A stretch of 52,943 nt of DNA from NCBI GenBank assembly GCA_036747295.1, contig DAIOCN010000018.1, forward strand, positions 1 through 52,943, written 5' to 3'. Below are positions 26,381 to 35,084 of the stretch, piece after piece (within the stretch, counting starts at the first letter, position 1; each line of letters begins with the position of its first letter). The stretch comes from UBA4736 sp002404015 (GTDB lineage: Bacteria; Chloroflexota; Dormibacteria; Dormibacterales; Dormibacteraceae). The notes under the pieces were generated by a model that saw nothing but the letters and a program-made list of their open reading frames with translations, was not told the origin of the DNA and did not search any database. The position numbers were made by a program, and so were the translations under genes.

Positions 26381-26510
26381 GCCCTGTTAGCTGGTCAATT
26401 GATGATTGGGGCGATCGGCCGGGCACAGTTTACACAGCGCGTCCGGCTGGTCGGGGGGGTGCACCTGCTACACTCGGCCCGCTCGACGTTGACGACTCTC
26501 GAGCCACCTT

Positions 26511-28772
26511 ATGCCGAGCCCTACCCCCGACCGGTTCGACTGGCGGCCATCCGCCTCTTGGGTCCGCCGGTCCGGCCTCGCTCTAGTCCTTCTTCCGCTC
26601 TTGTTCGTGTCCAATCCGATCTCGCGCCTGGCAGGGTTGGACGACGCCAGCCCCCGCAGCTACTTGCCCGTCGCCATGCTGTTGGTGGTCGGCGTGGCGG
26701 CTGCGACGGGCCTCGTTCTGGCGCGTCGGGTGGCTCCGCCCGCGACTACCCTGGCCGCGCCCCTTTTGGCTGTTGCCGGCGTCCTCGTGATGGCCGCCGC
26801 GGTCGCCATCGCGCACCACAACTCACCGTTCCTGGTCGTCGACGATGCGTTCCAGATTGCCGAGCTCCTGATGGCGTTCTGGGTGATCGCGGTCTTCGTG
26901 CGATCACGTCGCGACATGCTGTTCATCATCAGCTTCCTCGGCGTCATGATCGTTGCCGACATCCTTGTGGATTTCGCCACCAGCGGTGTGTGGGAGGCCC
27001 TCAGAGGTCACGCCTCATTTCTCCGGATCGAGCCGTATGGAATTCGCGTGCTTCCGGGTCTCGCCTTGCCGGTGGGGGTCGCGGCGCTGGCGACAGCTCG
27101 CGGCCGCAAGCGGTGGATGATGGGCGCGGCGGTTGCTCTGTTGTTTGTGTGGACGGCCATGAGCCTGACCCGTGGCCTCTGGGTTGGCGTGGCCGCGGCT
27201 CTACTCGCCATGCTGCTCGTGGCAACTCCCGATCTCCGCCGGCGGCTGCTTGCGGTCTTCGGACTTGGCCTGTTGGCAGCGGTATTGATCGCGGTGCCGG
27301 TCATAGCGGCCGTGCACGCGGTCGATTCGCACTTCTTCGATTACGCCGTCTTCCGGGTGACCTTCACCCCACAGCAATTGTTCGCGCCGGTCGGACCCAT
27401 CCAGGCTCGGCGCCAGGTAGAGTCGGCCGCGGTCATCCAGGAGATTCTGCGTAGTCCGGTGCTCGGGGCCGGACTCGGTGCTGAGTACATCGGGCCCACG
27501 GGCGACCGTCTGGCCAATTACTACATCGGTCCCCGCCACTTCATTCACGATTCCTATCTGGCCATTTGGTTTCGGATGGGGATCGGGGGCCTCATCGCCA
27601 TCGTTTGGCTGGCGGGGAAGTACCTGGTCGTAGCGGCTAGACGCCATCGGACTTCTGGCGATTGGATGCCGCTCGGCCTCGCCTGCAGCTATCTCGCAAT
27701 ATTGGTTTATTCGGTGACAGCCGACAGCGTTTTTCGCCATCCGATGGACCTGTTCGCCGCCTTGGCCCTGGTCGGCAGCACACTCTCGGCTGGCACGGGC
27801 CGTTCGCGAAGTCGTATGGAGCCCAAGGTTCGCAGTCGCGACATCGCCATCACCGTGATAAGCCACTCGCACCGCGGCCTACTCGAGCGTTGCCTTTTAA
27901 CGGCTGAGGCGAGCCTCGCAGAAAGTGGGCTGGACGGCATGGTCCTTGTCCTAGACAACGCCTCGACTGACGGGAGCGCTGATCTCGTCCGTGAGCGCTT
28001 CCCGAGAGTCCATCTTCTGGCGATGCGCGAGAGTCACGGATTCTCCAGCAACCAAAACCAACTCCTGACTGAGGCCGGGAGCTCCTTTCGGTATCTGCTG
28101 CTGCTCAATGACGACGTGGAGCTTCCGGCCGATGCCATAGGTCGCCTGGTGGAAGCAGCGGACGCGGACCCCGGCACCGGAGCTCTGGCTCCTCGTCTGG
28201 TTTATCCCAATGGCCAGTTCCAGACCGCCGGTGAGCGACTGCCATCGATCGCGTATCACCTCATCCGCCATCTCGGCATCGGACGCGCTGTGCCCAGCGC
28301 ACTGCGGCGCCGCCTCGGCAGCCGGCGCGCTGCGCCGGCTGCGAGCACGATGGACGCCGGCTACGTCGCCGCCGCGTGCCTGCTCATCCGGCAAGATTGC
28401 CTGGACTCGGTTGGCCAGTTTGACGAGCGCTTCCAGCTCTACAGCGAAGATGCCGACTGGTGCAAGCGGGCGTGGGAGCAGGGTTGGCGAATCAGCGTCT
28501 TGCCATCCCTGGCCGTTACCCACCATCGAAACCAGAGTTGGAGCAGCTTCGCCGCTCGCGAGCGGGAGCGAAGCATGTACCTGTATCTCAAGAAGCACGG
28601 AACCGGCGCCTTCCGGCTCGCGATTCTTCGTCTGGTCGTGCTCGTTTCCTATACGGCGCGCCTGGTGATGCTTCGCCTCCTGATCGCCTGTCACTTGAGG
28701 CGGCGGGACGCGGTGGCCGTGGAGACACTGCGCGCCTACTACGACATCCTTCACGTGACGCTTCAGGCATGA
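26511..28772 (+). CDS. fusion of O-antigen ligase/polymerase-family protein with family-2 glycosyltransferase
   Basis: A 753-residue open frame. Residues 1 to about 425 are a polytopic polymerase-like domain (FLVVDDAFQIAELLMAFWV, GAGLGAEYIGPTGDRLANYY, HDSYLAIWFRMG). From about 436 (a Met at base 27817) a complete GT2 domain begins: DIAITVISHSHRGLLERCLL, VLDNASTDGSADLVRERF, the DDV metal site in LLLNDDVELP, and YSEDADWCKRAWEQGW. It resembles rhamnosyltransferase-type GT2 enzymes that decorate surface polymers. No stop divides the halves. It could be a true fusion or two genes merged by a lost stop. A TACACT at 26469-26474 may be its -10. Confidence 0.82.
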   Translation: MPSPTPDRFDWRPSASWVRRSGLALVLLPLLFVSNPISRLAGLDDASPRSYLPVAMLLVVGVAAATGLVLARRVAPPATTLAAPLLAVAGVLVMAAAVAIAHHNSPFLVVDDAFQIAELLMAFWVIAVFVRSRRDMLFIISFLGVMIVADILVDFATSGVWEALRGHASFLRIEPYGIRVLPGLALPVGVAALATARGRKRWMMGAAVALLFVWTAMSLTRGLWVGVAAALLAMLLVATPDLRRRLLAVFGLGLLAAVLIAVPVIAAVHAVDSHFFDYAVFRVTFTPQQLFAPVGPIQARRQVESAAVIQEILRSPVLGAGLGAEYIGPTGDRLANYYIGPRHFIHDSYLAIWFRMGIGGLIAIVWLAGKYLVVAARRHRTSGDWMPLGLACSYLAILVYSVTADSVFRHPMDLFAALALVGSTLSAGTGRSRSRMEPKVRSRDIAITVISHSHRGLLERCLLTAEASLAESGLDGMVLVLDNASTDGSADLVRERFPRVHLLAMRESHGFSSNQNQLLTEAGSSFRYLLLLNDDVELPADAIGRLVEAADADPGTGALAPRLVYPNGQFQTAGERLPSIAYHLIRHLGIGRAVPSALRRRLGSRRAAPAASTMDAGYVAAACLLIRQDCLDSVGQFDERFQLYSEDADWCKRAWEQGWRISVLPSLAVTHHRNQSWSSFAARERERSMYLYLKKHGTGAFRLAILRLVVLVSYTARLVMLRLLIACHLRRRDAVAVETLRAYYDILHVTLQA

Positions 28773-28971
28773 GCCAACCATCCCGCCTCTAGCTGCAGGC
28801 ATGACGGCGGTGTCGGCTGGCGCGAGCGCTTTCGCAGCGAGGTTGCCCAGTAGAGGTCGCCATCAAGGGTGATCAGCCACGGCCACCCAGACCCGCTCCG
28901 GGCGGCGTTGCGGAACGCCTGGGCTTCGCTCCAGGCGCCCGCCCGCCCGTCTAGACTGGGGGCCCTCGCCT
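28773..28971. other. 199-bp intergenic stretch before the TylF-like gene
   Basis: No convincing gene. The minus strand encodes a short open stretch with WPWLITLDGDLYWATSL, which has a glycosyltransferase-like LDGD flavour, but it is too short to call. A TAGACT hexamer at 28952-28957, 14 bases before the next ATG, may be its -10. Confidence 0.3.
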
Positions 28972-29814
28972 ATGGATCAAGCCCTCTCGCCTGGTCTGAG
29001 CGACCTCGATCGTCGCTACGTGGACCTACTGAAGAAGAGTCTCACCCGGCAGCTCTCCTCCACGACCTATTCGATCCTGCTGCCTCGGCGGCGAACAATC
29101 GCCGGCATCGCCTACCAAGTGCTGAACGCCCTCGTTCGGGCTCACGGTTATGAGGTTGTGCGAAGGGGCTCGGCCCGGGATCGGCGCGAGGGCCGGGACT
29201 GGCCGCTCGATGCGGAGACCATGGTCGGAGGTCTCCGTCTCGACAACCTGGAGGAATGTGTTCGCTGCGTAGTCCGCGACGACGTGCCGGGTGACCTGAT
29301 CGAGTGTGGGGTCTGGCGCGGCGGGTCGGCGATCTTCATGCGCGCCCTCCTTGCAGTCTGCGGAGACAGGGAGCGGACGGTCTGGGTGGCTGACTCGTTC
29401 CGGGGCCTTCCGAAGCCCGACCCGGCTCGCTACCCCGTCGACGTCGGTGACTTGCTTCACCAGCGCGACCAGCTTGCCGTGAGCCTGGAGGAGGTCAAGG
29501 ACAACTTCGCTCGCTACGGCTACCTCGACGAACGGGTGCGATTTCTCGAGGGTTGGTTCGAGGACGTACTGCCCGCCGCGCCGATCGAGAAGCTGTCGGT
29601 GCTGCGCGTCGATGGGGACATGTACAAGAGCACGATGGAGGCTCTCGAGTCACTCTACCCGAAGCTGTCGAGGGGCGGATTCGCCATTATCGACGACTAT
29701 GGGGCCATGCCGAGCTGCAAGCTCGCGGTTGACGATTTCCGGCTCCGCCGGGGCGTCTCGGAGCCGATCGAGCCGATCGACTGGACAGGGGTGTTCTGGC
29801 GGCGCACGGCGTGA
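28972..29814 (+). CDS. TylF/MycF-family O-methyltransferase
   Basis: A 280-residue protein. SAM-binding residues lie in GDLIECGVWRGGSAIFMRAL; then TVWVADSFRGLPKPD, the catalytic/metal strand VLRVDGDMYKSTMEAL with Asp and Asp, and FAIIDDYGAM. These are the diagnostic motifs of the macrocin-O-methyltransferase family, which is Mg-dependent and methylates sugar hydroxyls. Related members occur in O-antigen and capsule loci. Followed immediately by an FkbM methyltransferase (GTG overlapping its TGA), making a two-methyltransferase unit. Acceptor unknown. Confidence 0.88.
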   Translation: MDQALSPGLSDLDRRYVDLLKKSLTRQLSSTTYSILLPRRRTIAGIAYQVLNALVRAHGYEVVRRGSARDRREGRDWPLDAETMVGGLRLDNLEECVRCVVRDDVPGDLIECGVWRGGSAIFMRALLAVCGDRERTVWVADSFRGLPKPDPARYPVDVGDLLHQRDQLAVSLEEVKDNFARYGYLDERVRFLEGWFEDVLPAAPIEKLSVLRVDGDMYKSTMEALESLYPKLSRGGFAIIDDYGAMPSCKLAVDDFRLRRGVSEPIEPIDWTGVFWRRTA

Positions 29815-30656
29815 ATGAGGCCTTGCCCGCCGGCAGTTCGGTTGGAAATGCGGCGGAGCTGAGGACGACGCCTTACCAGCCGGGCGACCACCTGCTCCCA
29901 AAGTTGGCGGCCATGCGGCGTGCGTTTCGGAACTGGATGCTCGTCTCCGCACTGCGGAAGCTGGCGACGTGGCGCGTCCCGGCAGTGCTCGACCGCCGGC
30001 TTCTGCTCCGCACCCGGGAAGGTCCCCGGCTGCTCGCTCGGACTCGTGACTTCGAGGCGGCGATCGACGTCTACGCGTTCGGCGCATACGACTTCCTCTA
30101 CGACTGGCAGAGCTTTCAATACGTCATCGATGTCGGCGCCCAGATCGGCTGCTTCAGCCTCTGGCTGGCCCACCGGTCTAACGCCAGGATCCACGCGTTC
30201 GAGCCCAACCCGGAGACGTACGCGATCCTTGCCGGGAACCTCCTTGAGAACAGTCTCCAGGACCAGGTGACACCCAACCGCCTTGGGCTGGCGGCTGCAG
30301 CGGGGCATCGCAATCTCCACCTGTCAAGGCTCTCGTCCGCCTCATCACTGGTGACGGAGGTCGATGGTGACCGGGTGGTCGGGGTCGACACCGTCGGCCT
30401 TGCCGAGTTGATCGCCGCGACCGGCTTCCCCCGTGTCGACCTGCTGAAGATCGACATCGAAGGCAGCGAGTACGAGGTGTTCGACGCCGTGCAGCCGGAC
30501 ACCCTGGACGGCGTTGAGATGATCTTCATGGAGTGCCACCCGGTGCCCGGCCGGTCTCCCTCCGAGCTGATCGGCCGGCTGCAGTCGCTCGGATTCGACG
30601 TCGCCGCCGAAGCGTTCGTTCGCCAGTCGTTCCTGGTCGCGGCAAGGCCGCAGTGA
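29811..30656 (+). CDS. FkbM-family methyltransferase
   Basis: A 281-residue protein with the FkbM domain from about residue 100: VIDVGAQIGCFSLWLA, HAFEPNPETYAIL, then VDLLKIDIEGSEYEVF, the family hallmark, and MIFMECHPVP. These enzymes O-methylate sugars or other hydroxylated metabolites. The N-terminal 100 residues are an extra helical region with no recognised domain. GTG start overlaps the upstream stop, and its own TGA overlaps the GTG of the DUF4012 gene, so three genes are translationally coupled. Confidence 0.88.
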   Translation: MNEALPAGSSVGNAAELRTTPYQPGDHLLPKLAAMRRAFRNWMLVSALRKLATWRVPAVLDRRLLLRTREGPRLLARTRDFEAAIDVYAFGAYDFLYDWQSFQYVIDVGAQIGCFSLWLAHRSNARIHAFEPNPETYAILAGNLLENSLQDQVTPNRLGLAAAAGHRNLHLSRLSSASSLVTEVDGDRVVGVDTVGLAELIAATGFPRVDLLKIDIEGSEYEVFDAVQPDTLDGVEMIFMECHPVPGRSPSELIGRLQSLGFDVAAEAFVRQSFLVAARPQ

Positions 30657-32659
30657 GGATCACCGAGACCGATCGCCCCCGGCCCCCGGCCCCCGCCGGG
30701 CCGGTGAGGCCGCTTCCGCGCCGCCCCCGCCGAGGCCCGCGCCGGCGGTCGCGATCACTCTGGATCGGGATCGCCGGACTCCTGATCGCACTCTTGCTCC
30801 TGGGATCGGGTTCGGTGTTCGCCCTCCGCGACCTCAGCTCCTTGCAGGGGCGGATTGGCGGCGACATCACGCGCGGCGCGAACGAGCTGGAAGCCGGTCG
30901 GGCGCTGCTCAAGAAGGCCAATTCCGACCATTCGGCAGCCTTACTCGACCAATCCTTGCCCTATTTCAAGGCGGCGCGGACTCACTTCGGCGAGGCCCGG
31001 ACGGCCATCGAGCAAGACGGCTACCTGAACGCGGCCGGCGCGGTCCCGGTCCTCAACGGCTGGACGGGCGATCGCCAGCGGTCGATAGTCGGTTTGGCCG
31101 ACATGGGTGTGGCGCTTGCCGACGCCGGCGACGCGGGTGTGGCTGCAGGGCGATCGCTCATCCAGCCGGATACGACCCAGAAGGGCGGCCAGGCGATGAT
31201 CGCGGTTCTCAACAAGGCCCTGCCCCAAATCGACCTTGTGAAGTCCGACCTGAGTCGCGCCCAGGCCGGCGCGGCCAAGGTGGACGCGGCGGTTCTTCCC
31301 GCCAGCCAGAGACCGACGTTCCTCAACACCAAGGCCTCCATCACAACCCAGCTCGCGAGCCTCGCCGAATTCGACCGTTTCGCCCCAGTCCTCCTCGAGC
31401 TGCTCGGCGCCAATGGGCCTCGGAGCTACCTGGTCGCCCAGATCGACCCCGCGAACCTGCGGGGCAGCGGTGGTTTCGTCGGCAGCTACAGCGTGCTCAG
31501 CACGAACAACGGCGCCCTCAACCTCGCCGCCGGAGGCGACATCCTGAAGCTCGACGCGCCCTATCCCCAGCCCGGCCAGAAGGGCTACGTGGCGCCGCCC
31601 AATGGCCTCAAGCAGTTCGCCACGCACGGTTGGCGCCTCGGCGACTCCCTGGTGTCACCCGATTTCGCCAGCGCCGGCAAGACGGCACTCGACCTCTACC
31701 AGGCGGAGGCGGGACACGCTGTCGACGGGGTCATCGGGGTCGACCCCTGGGCCGTGGCCGACCTGCTGAACGTGCTCGGTCCGGTGGCCATCCCGGAGTA
31801 CGGGAAGACGGTCACCGCGGCGGACTTTCCTGAGACGGTCTTCCAGGCCGAGGAGTTCCGAGGGCTGACCGGCAACGCCAACCTGTACGACGGGAAGAAG
31901 TTCATCGGCGTAGCAACGGGGCACGTGCTGGAGAAGCTGCTGGCCCTGGCCCCTTCCAGCTGGGCGGGGCTGGTGACGAACCTCAACAAGGCGGTGACCG
32001 AGCGGCACCTCCAGGTCTACTTCACACAAGACGCTCTCCAGACGGAGATGAGCCGGGTCGGCTGGACGGGCAGCATGGCCCCGAGCGCCGACGAAGAGTT
32101 CATCCGGGAGATCGAGTCCAACTACGGGGACACGAAGGCAAACCACTTCCTCGAACGCAAGTACAGCCTCACCGTCCAGTCCATAGGCGGCAAGCTGACC
32201 CACCACCTCGTCATCGATCTCAAGGACAGCATGCCGGACGGCTACGCCGGGGGCCGTCAGTACCGATGCGAGCTCCGCTTCTATTACCCGGCCAACGCCA
32301 CCGATGTACGGATGGCAGGCACGTCGGGGCCCGGCCTACCGGTTGACGAGGTACCTCCGGCCGGCCTGAAGGTCCTCACCGGCTGGTTTCAGATCAACGT
32401 CGATCTCAAGTCCGGCTTCGGCACCCAACAGGTCGTGATCGACTGGACGACCCCGGCCACCGCCGGCGCCCATCGGATCTACTGGGAAAAGCAGGCCGGC
32501 ACCCTGGCCGATGCGCTGTCCGTGAGCTGGGCCTCGGGCGGCCAGGTCCGGACCGCGACGACAGACCTCCAGTCCGATCGCCTGCTGACCTTCGACAACG
32601 GCAAGCTGACGGTGGCCGCGGGCAAAACAGGGCAAGCGCAGCTGCCAACGGTCGGCTGA
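30653..32659 (+). CDS. DUF4012 cell-surface protein
   Basis: A 668-residue protein. A basic, proline-rich cytoplasmic tail (RPPAPAGPVRPLPRRPRRG) precedes one membrane helix (LWIGIAGLLIALLLLGSGSV); the rest is extracytoplasmic. LLGANGPRSYLVAQID, LRGSGGFVGSYSVL and DGVIGVDPWAVADLLNVLG are the DUF4012 core, found in bacteria that make exopolysaccharide or complex walls and usually in glycan loci. Function is unproven. GTG chosen because it overlaps the FkbM stop and gives a normal tail-helix topology. Confidence 0.86.
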   Translation: MRITETDRPRPPAPAGPVRPLPRRPRRGPRRRSRSLWIGIAGLLIALLLLGSGSVFALRDLSSLQGRIGGDITRGANELEAGRALLKKANSDHSAALLDQSLPYFKAARTHFGEARTAIEQDGYLNAAGAVPVLNGWTGDRQRSIVGLADMGVALADAGDAGVAAGRSLIQPDTTQKGGQAMIAVLNKALPQIDLVKSDLSRAQAGAAKVDAAVLPASQRPTFLNTKASITTQLASLAEFDRFAPVLLELLGANGPRSYLVAQIDPANLRGSGGFVGSYSVLSTNNGALNLAAGGDILKLDAPYPQPGQKGYVAPPNGLKQFATHGWRLGDSLVSPDFASAGKTALDLYQAEAGHAVDGVIGVDPWAVADLLNVLGPVAIPEYGKTVTAADFPETVFQAEEFRGLTGNANLYDGKKFIGVATGHVLEKLLALAPSSWAGLVTNLNKAVTERHLQVYFTQDALQTEMSRVGWTGSMAPSADEEFIREIESNYGDTKANHFLERKYSLTVQSIGGKLTHHLVIDLKDSMPDGYAGGRQYRCELRFYYPANATDVRMAGTSGPGLPVDEVPPAGLKVLTGWFQINVDLKSGFGTQQVVIDWTTPATAGAHRIYWEKQAGTLADALSVSWASGGQVRTATTDLQSDRLLTFDNGKLTVAAGKTGQAQLPTVG

Positions 32660-32710
32660 GAACCTGAACGACGGTTTGACGGTCGCCGCCTGACCGCGCC
32701 GCCGGCCACC

Positions 32711-32716
32711 TAGGAT
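32711..32716 (+). promoter_or_regulatory. putative -10 hexamer (TAGGAT) of hemW
   Basis: TAGGAT ends 6 bases before the GTG, the same arrangement as lepA, predicting transcription from the start codon. Confidence 0.45.
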
Positions 32717-32722
32717 GGGCGC

Positions 32723-33844
32723 GTGGACCCGTCCGCCCTGAGGCCCGTGAAGCATCTCTACATCCACGTCCCCTTCTGCCGGCACAAGTGCGGCTACTGC
32801 GACTTCAACGCCTACGCCGGGATGGATCGCCTGATGCCGGACTACGTCGCCGCCCTCAAGCACGAGCTGGCCGAGGCCCGGTTTCGCTTCGCCTTCGGCT
32901 CCCTGGCCACTGTCTACCTCGGTGGCGGCACGCCCAGCCTGCTCCCGGCGGGCCTGATGCGGGAGCTGCTGGCCGAGGTGCGCCGGCTCTTCGAGCTGGA
33001 TCCGGGCGCGGAGGTCACGCTGGAGGCCAACCCGGCCTCGACCGACGAGGAGCGCCTCGAAGCCTGGCAAGAGGCGGGCGTCAACCGGCTCAGCCTCGGC
33101 GTGCAGGGCTTCGACCGGCGGGCGCTGGCGGTGTTGGAGCGGCGCACGGACGGCGCCCAGGCGGTGCGCGCTTTCCGGGCAGCCCGCGCCGCCGGCTTCG
33201 CCAACATCAGCCTCGACCTGATCTACGCGGTGCCGTTCCAGGACGCGGCGTCCTGGCGCCACACCCTGCGGCGTGCGGTCGAGCTGGAGCCCGAGCACAT
33301 CTCCTGCTACTGCCTGAGCTTCGAGGAGGGGACGCTGCTGTTCCGGCGCCGAGAGAGGGGCGTGCTGCCCGAGGTGGCAGGGGACATCCAGTGGGAGCTG
33401 CTCGACCTCGCCACCGAGGAGCTGGCGACGGCCGGTTACGAGCGCTACGAGGTTTCCAGCTGGGCCCGGCCGGGCAGGCAGTCGCGCCACAACACGGCCT
33501 ACTGGGAGTGCCGCCCTGTATACGGCGCCGGGGCCGGCGCCCACAGCTACGCGACCGACGGCCGGCGGGCGTGGCGTTGGTGGAACGTGGCCAGGCCGCG
33601 CGAGTACATCGCGGCGGCCGGCGAGCCGCGCGCCGATGGGGAGGAGCTGGACGAGCGCAAAGCGCTGGCCGAGGCGGTCATGCTCGGCCTGCGCAAGACA
33701 TCGGGCCTCGCCGCCCCCCCGGGTTTCGAGGCGGAGCTGGCCGAGCTGGAGGCGGAGGGGCTGGTGAGCCGCGCCGGCGACCGCCATGTTCCCACCCGGC
33801 GCGGGCTGGACCTTCACAATCAGATCGCCCTCGCGGTACTCTGA
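32723..33844 (+). CDS. hemW: radical SAM heme chaperone HemW
   Basis: A 373-residue protein. IHVPFCRHKCGYCDFNAYAG includes the CxxxCxxC cluster and the extra Cys-Asp-Phe that marks HemW; YLGGGTPSLLP, RLSLGVQGFDRRALAVLERR and LDLIYAVPFQD are standard; a short HemN_C domain ends it. HemW carries heme to target proteins and was formerly called an oxygen-independent coproporphyrinogen oxidase. It precedes hrcA as in many Gram-positive-type genomes. The hrcA promoter lies inside its 3' end. Confidence 0.93.
   Translation: MDPSALRPVKHLYIHVPFCRHKCGYCDFNAYAGMDRLMPDYVAALKHELAEARFRFAFGSLATVYLGGGTPSLLPAGLMRELLAEVRRLFELDPGAEVTLEANPASTDEERLEAWQEAGVNRLSLGVQGFDRRALAVLERRTDGAQAVRAFRAARAAGFANISLDLIYAVPFQDAASWRHTLRRAVELEPEHISCYCLSFEEGTLLFRRRERGVLPEVAGDIQWELLDLATEELATAGYERYEVSSWARPGRQSRHNTAYWECRPVYGAGAGAHSYATDGRRAWRWWNVARPREYIAAAGEPRADGEELDERKALAEAVMLGLRKTSGLAAPPGFEAELAELEAEGLVSRAGDRHVPTRRGLDLHNQIALAVL
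33813..33842 (+). promoter_or_regulatory. hrcA promoter
   Basis: TTCACA (33813-33818, 5 of 6 to the -35 consensus), an 18-base spacer, and TACTCT (33837-33842) as -10. Transcription would begin near 33849, inside the CIRCE element, so bound HrcA would block it. The promoter is within the hemW coding sequence. Confidence 0.6.
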
Positions 33845-33871
33845 TTGGCACTCCCCCGGGCGGAGTGCTAA
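33845..33871 (+). promoter_or_regulatory. CIRCE element (HrcA operator)
   Basis: TTGGCACTC, 9-base spacer, GAGTGCTAA. This matches the consensus TTAGCACTC-N9-GAGTGCTAA except for one base. It ends 4 bases before the hrcA ATG, so it also occupies the ribosome-binding region of the short leader. Confidence 0.95.
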
Positions 33872-33875
33872 CGAG

Positions 33876-34892
33876 ATGGAACCACGCAAGCAAGAGATCC
33901 TGAAGGCGGTCGTGCGCGAGTTCACGACGAGCGCTGTGCCCGTCGGCTCGCAGTCGCTCGCCAGGAGCCACTTCGTGCACCTGAGCTCGGCCACCATCCG
34001 CAACGAGCTGTCTGAGCTGGCCGACCTCGGCTACCTGGTCCAGCCGCACACCTCCGCCGGCCGGATCCCCACAGACCGCGGCTACCGCTACTTCGTGGAC
34101 TTCCTGATGGACGCCGAGCCGGTCCCCAAGCACGTCACCGCCTTCATCGGGGAGGAGATGCGGGCGGCGCCCTCGGACGCCCAGGTCCTGGTGGAGCGGG
34201 TGGCCACGACCGTCGCCGCGGTCACCCAGAACGCCGCCGTGGTCAGCGCGCCGCACGGCCCCCTGGCCCGGGTGAAGCACGTGGACCTGGTCAGCCTGGA
34301 ACCCTCGGAGGTTCTGCTCGTCCTCCTGGTCGAGGGCAACCTGATCCGCCAGCAGGTCTTCGCGATCGCCCAATCGGCCGAACAGCCTGAGCTGACCAGG
34401 CTGGCTGCCAAGATCAACAGCGAGCTCGCCTCGCACGACCGGGACGATGTCGGGATGCGCCTGGAGGGGCTGGCCGAAGGCCTCGAGAAGGAGATCCTGA
34501 CCCGGCTGGGGGACGCCCTGGAGATGTTCGAGCGGGGCTCTGAGACCCTGGTCGTCCACGATGGCGTGCGCAACCTGCTGCGCCAGCCGGAGTTCGCCGA
34601 GGCCGCCCGGCTGCGCGACGTGCTCGAGGTGCTGGAACAGACGCGCTACCTGACCGACCTGCTCCAGCAGCTGGTCGGCGACTCCGACCTCCAGATCGTG
34701 ATCGGCTCCGAGAACACGACCAGCCAGCTGCGCTCCTGCGCGGTGATCCTCACGACCTACGGTCCCTCCAAGCGCATCAAGGGTGTCCTGGGGGTGGTGG
34801 GACCGACCCGAATGAACTACGGCCAGGTCGTGGGCCGGCTCCAGACCGTTGCCCGGGCGGCCAACGAGCGGATGCTGGAGGCCGGGATCTGA
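33876..34892 (+). CDS. hrcA: heat-inducible transcription repressor HrcA
   Basis: A 338-residue protein of normal family length. The N-terminal winged helix carries PVGSQSLARSH and LSSATIRNELSELADLGYL, followed by PHTSAGRIPTDRGYRYFVD, and the C-terminal effector region has IVIGSEN and GVLGVVGPTRMNYGQVVGRL, all diagnostic. HrcA binds CIRCE sites and is reset by GroEL. The ATG sits just past its own CIRCE, so it is autoregulated. Normally grpE-dnaK-dnaJ follow; here the next genes are a 49-residue ORF and sqdB, so the heat-shock operon must lie elsewhere. Confidence 0.96.
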   Translation: MEPRKQEILKAVVREFTTSAVPVGSQSLARSHFVHLSSATIRNELSELADLGYLVQPHTSAGRIPTDRGYRYFVDFLMDAEPVPKHVTAFIGEEMRAAPSDAQVLVERVATTVAAVTQNAAVVSAPHGPLARVKHVDLVSLEPSEVLLVLLVEGNLIRQQVFAIAQSAEQPELTRLAAKINSELASHDRDDVGMRLEGLAEGLEKEILTRLGDALEMFERGSETLVVHDGVRNLLRQPEFAEAARLRDVLEVLEQTRYLTDLLQQLVGDSDLQIVIGSENTTSQLRSCAVILTTYGPSKRIKGVLGVVGPTRMNYGQVVGRLQTVARAANERMLEAGI

Positions 34893-34934
34893 GCCGGCCG
34901 GAGACCCTGGCCGCCTCTCTTCGCAGCGACCGGC

Positions 34935-35084
34935 GTGTGTCATAATCCTGCGCGCCTGCCATCCGATCTCAAGATCGATCTGAACGGGCTAGTCCGATAT
35001 CTATCGCGATGGCAATACACGACCGATGAAACGGCTGCCGCCAGACTGTTGGCGTCGGCTCAGGCCGAGGAGGCTTTAAGTTGA
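34935..35084 (+). CDS. possible small ORF coupled to sqdB
   Basis: GTG-started frame of 49 residues containing DLKIDLNGLVRYLSRWQYTT and ending AEEALS, with its TGA overlapping the TTG of sqdB. The composition looks protein-like (amphipathic, ordinary residue use), unlike the Arg/Pro-rich non-coding frames around it. I do not recognise it; it may be a small leader protein or the C-terminal scrap of a lost gene. A CATAAT at 34941-34946, preceded by TGT, could be an extended -10 for sqdB, in which case this ORF would be shortened. Confidence 0.35.
   Translation: MCHNPARLPSDLKIDLNGLVRYLSRWQYTTDETAAARLLASAQAEEALS

Noticed and set aside
28790..28945. Minus-strand stretch with WPWLITLDGDLYWATSL as a glycosyltransferase relic
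   Set aside because: Only one short motif-like run, with no flanking family sequence; chance open frame in high-GC DNA is as likely.
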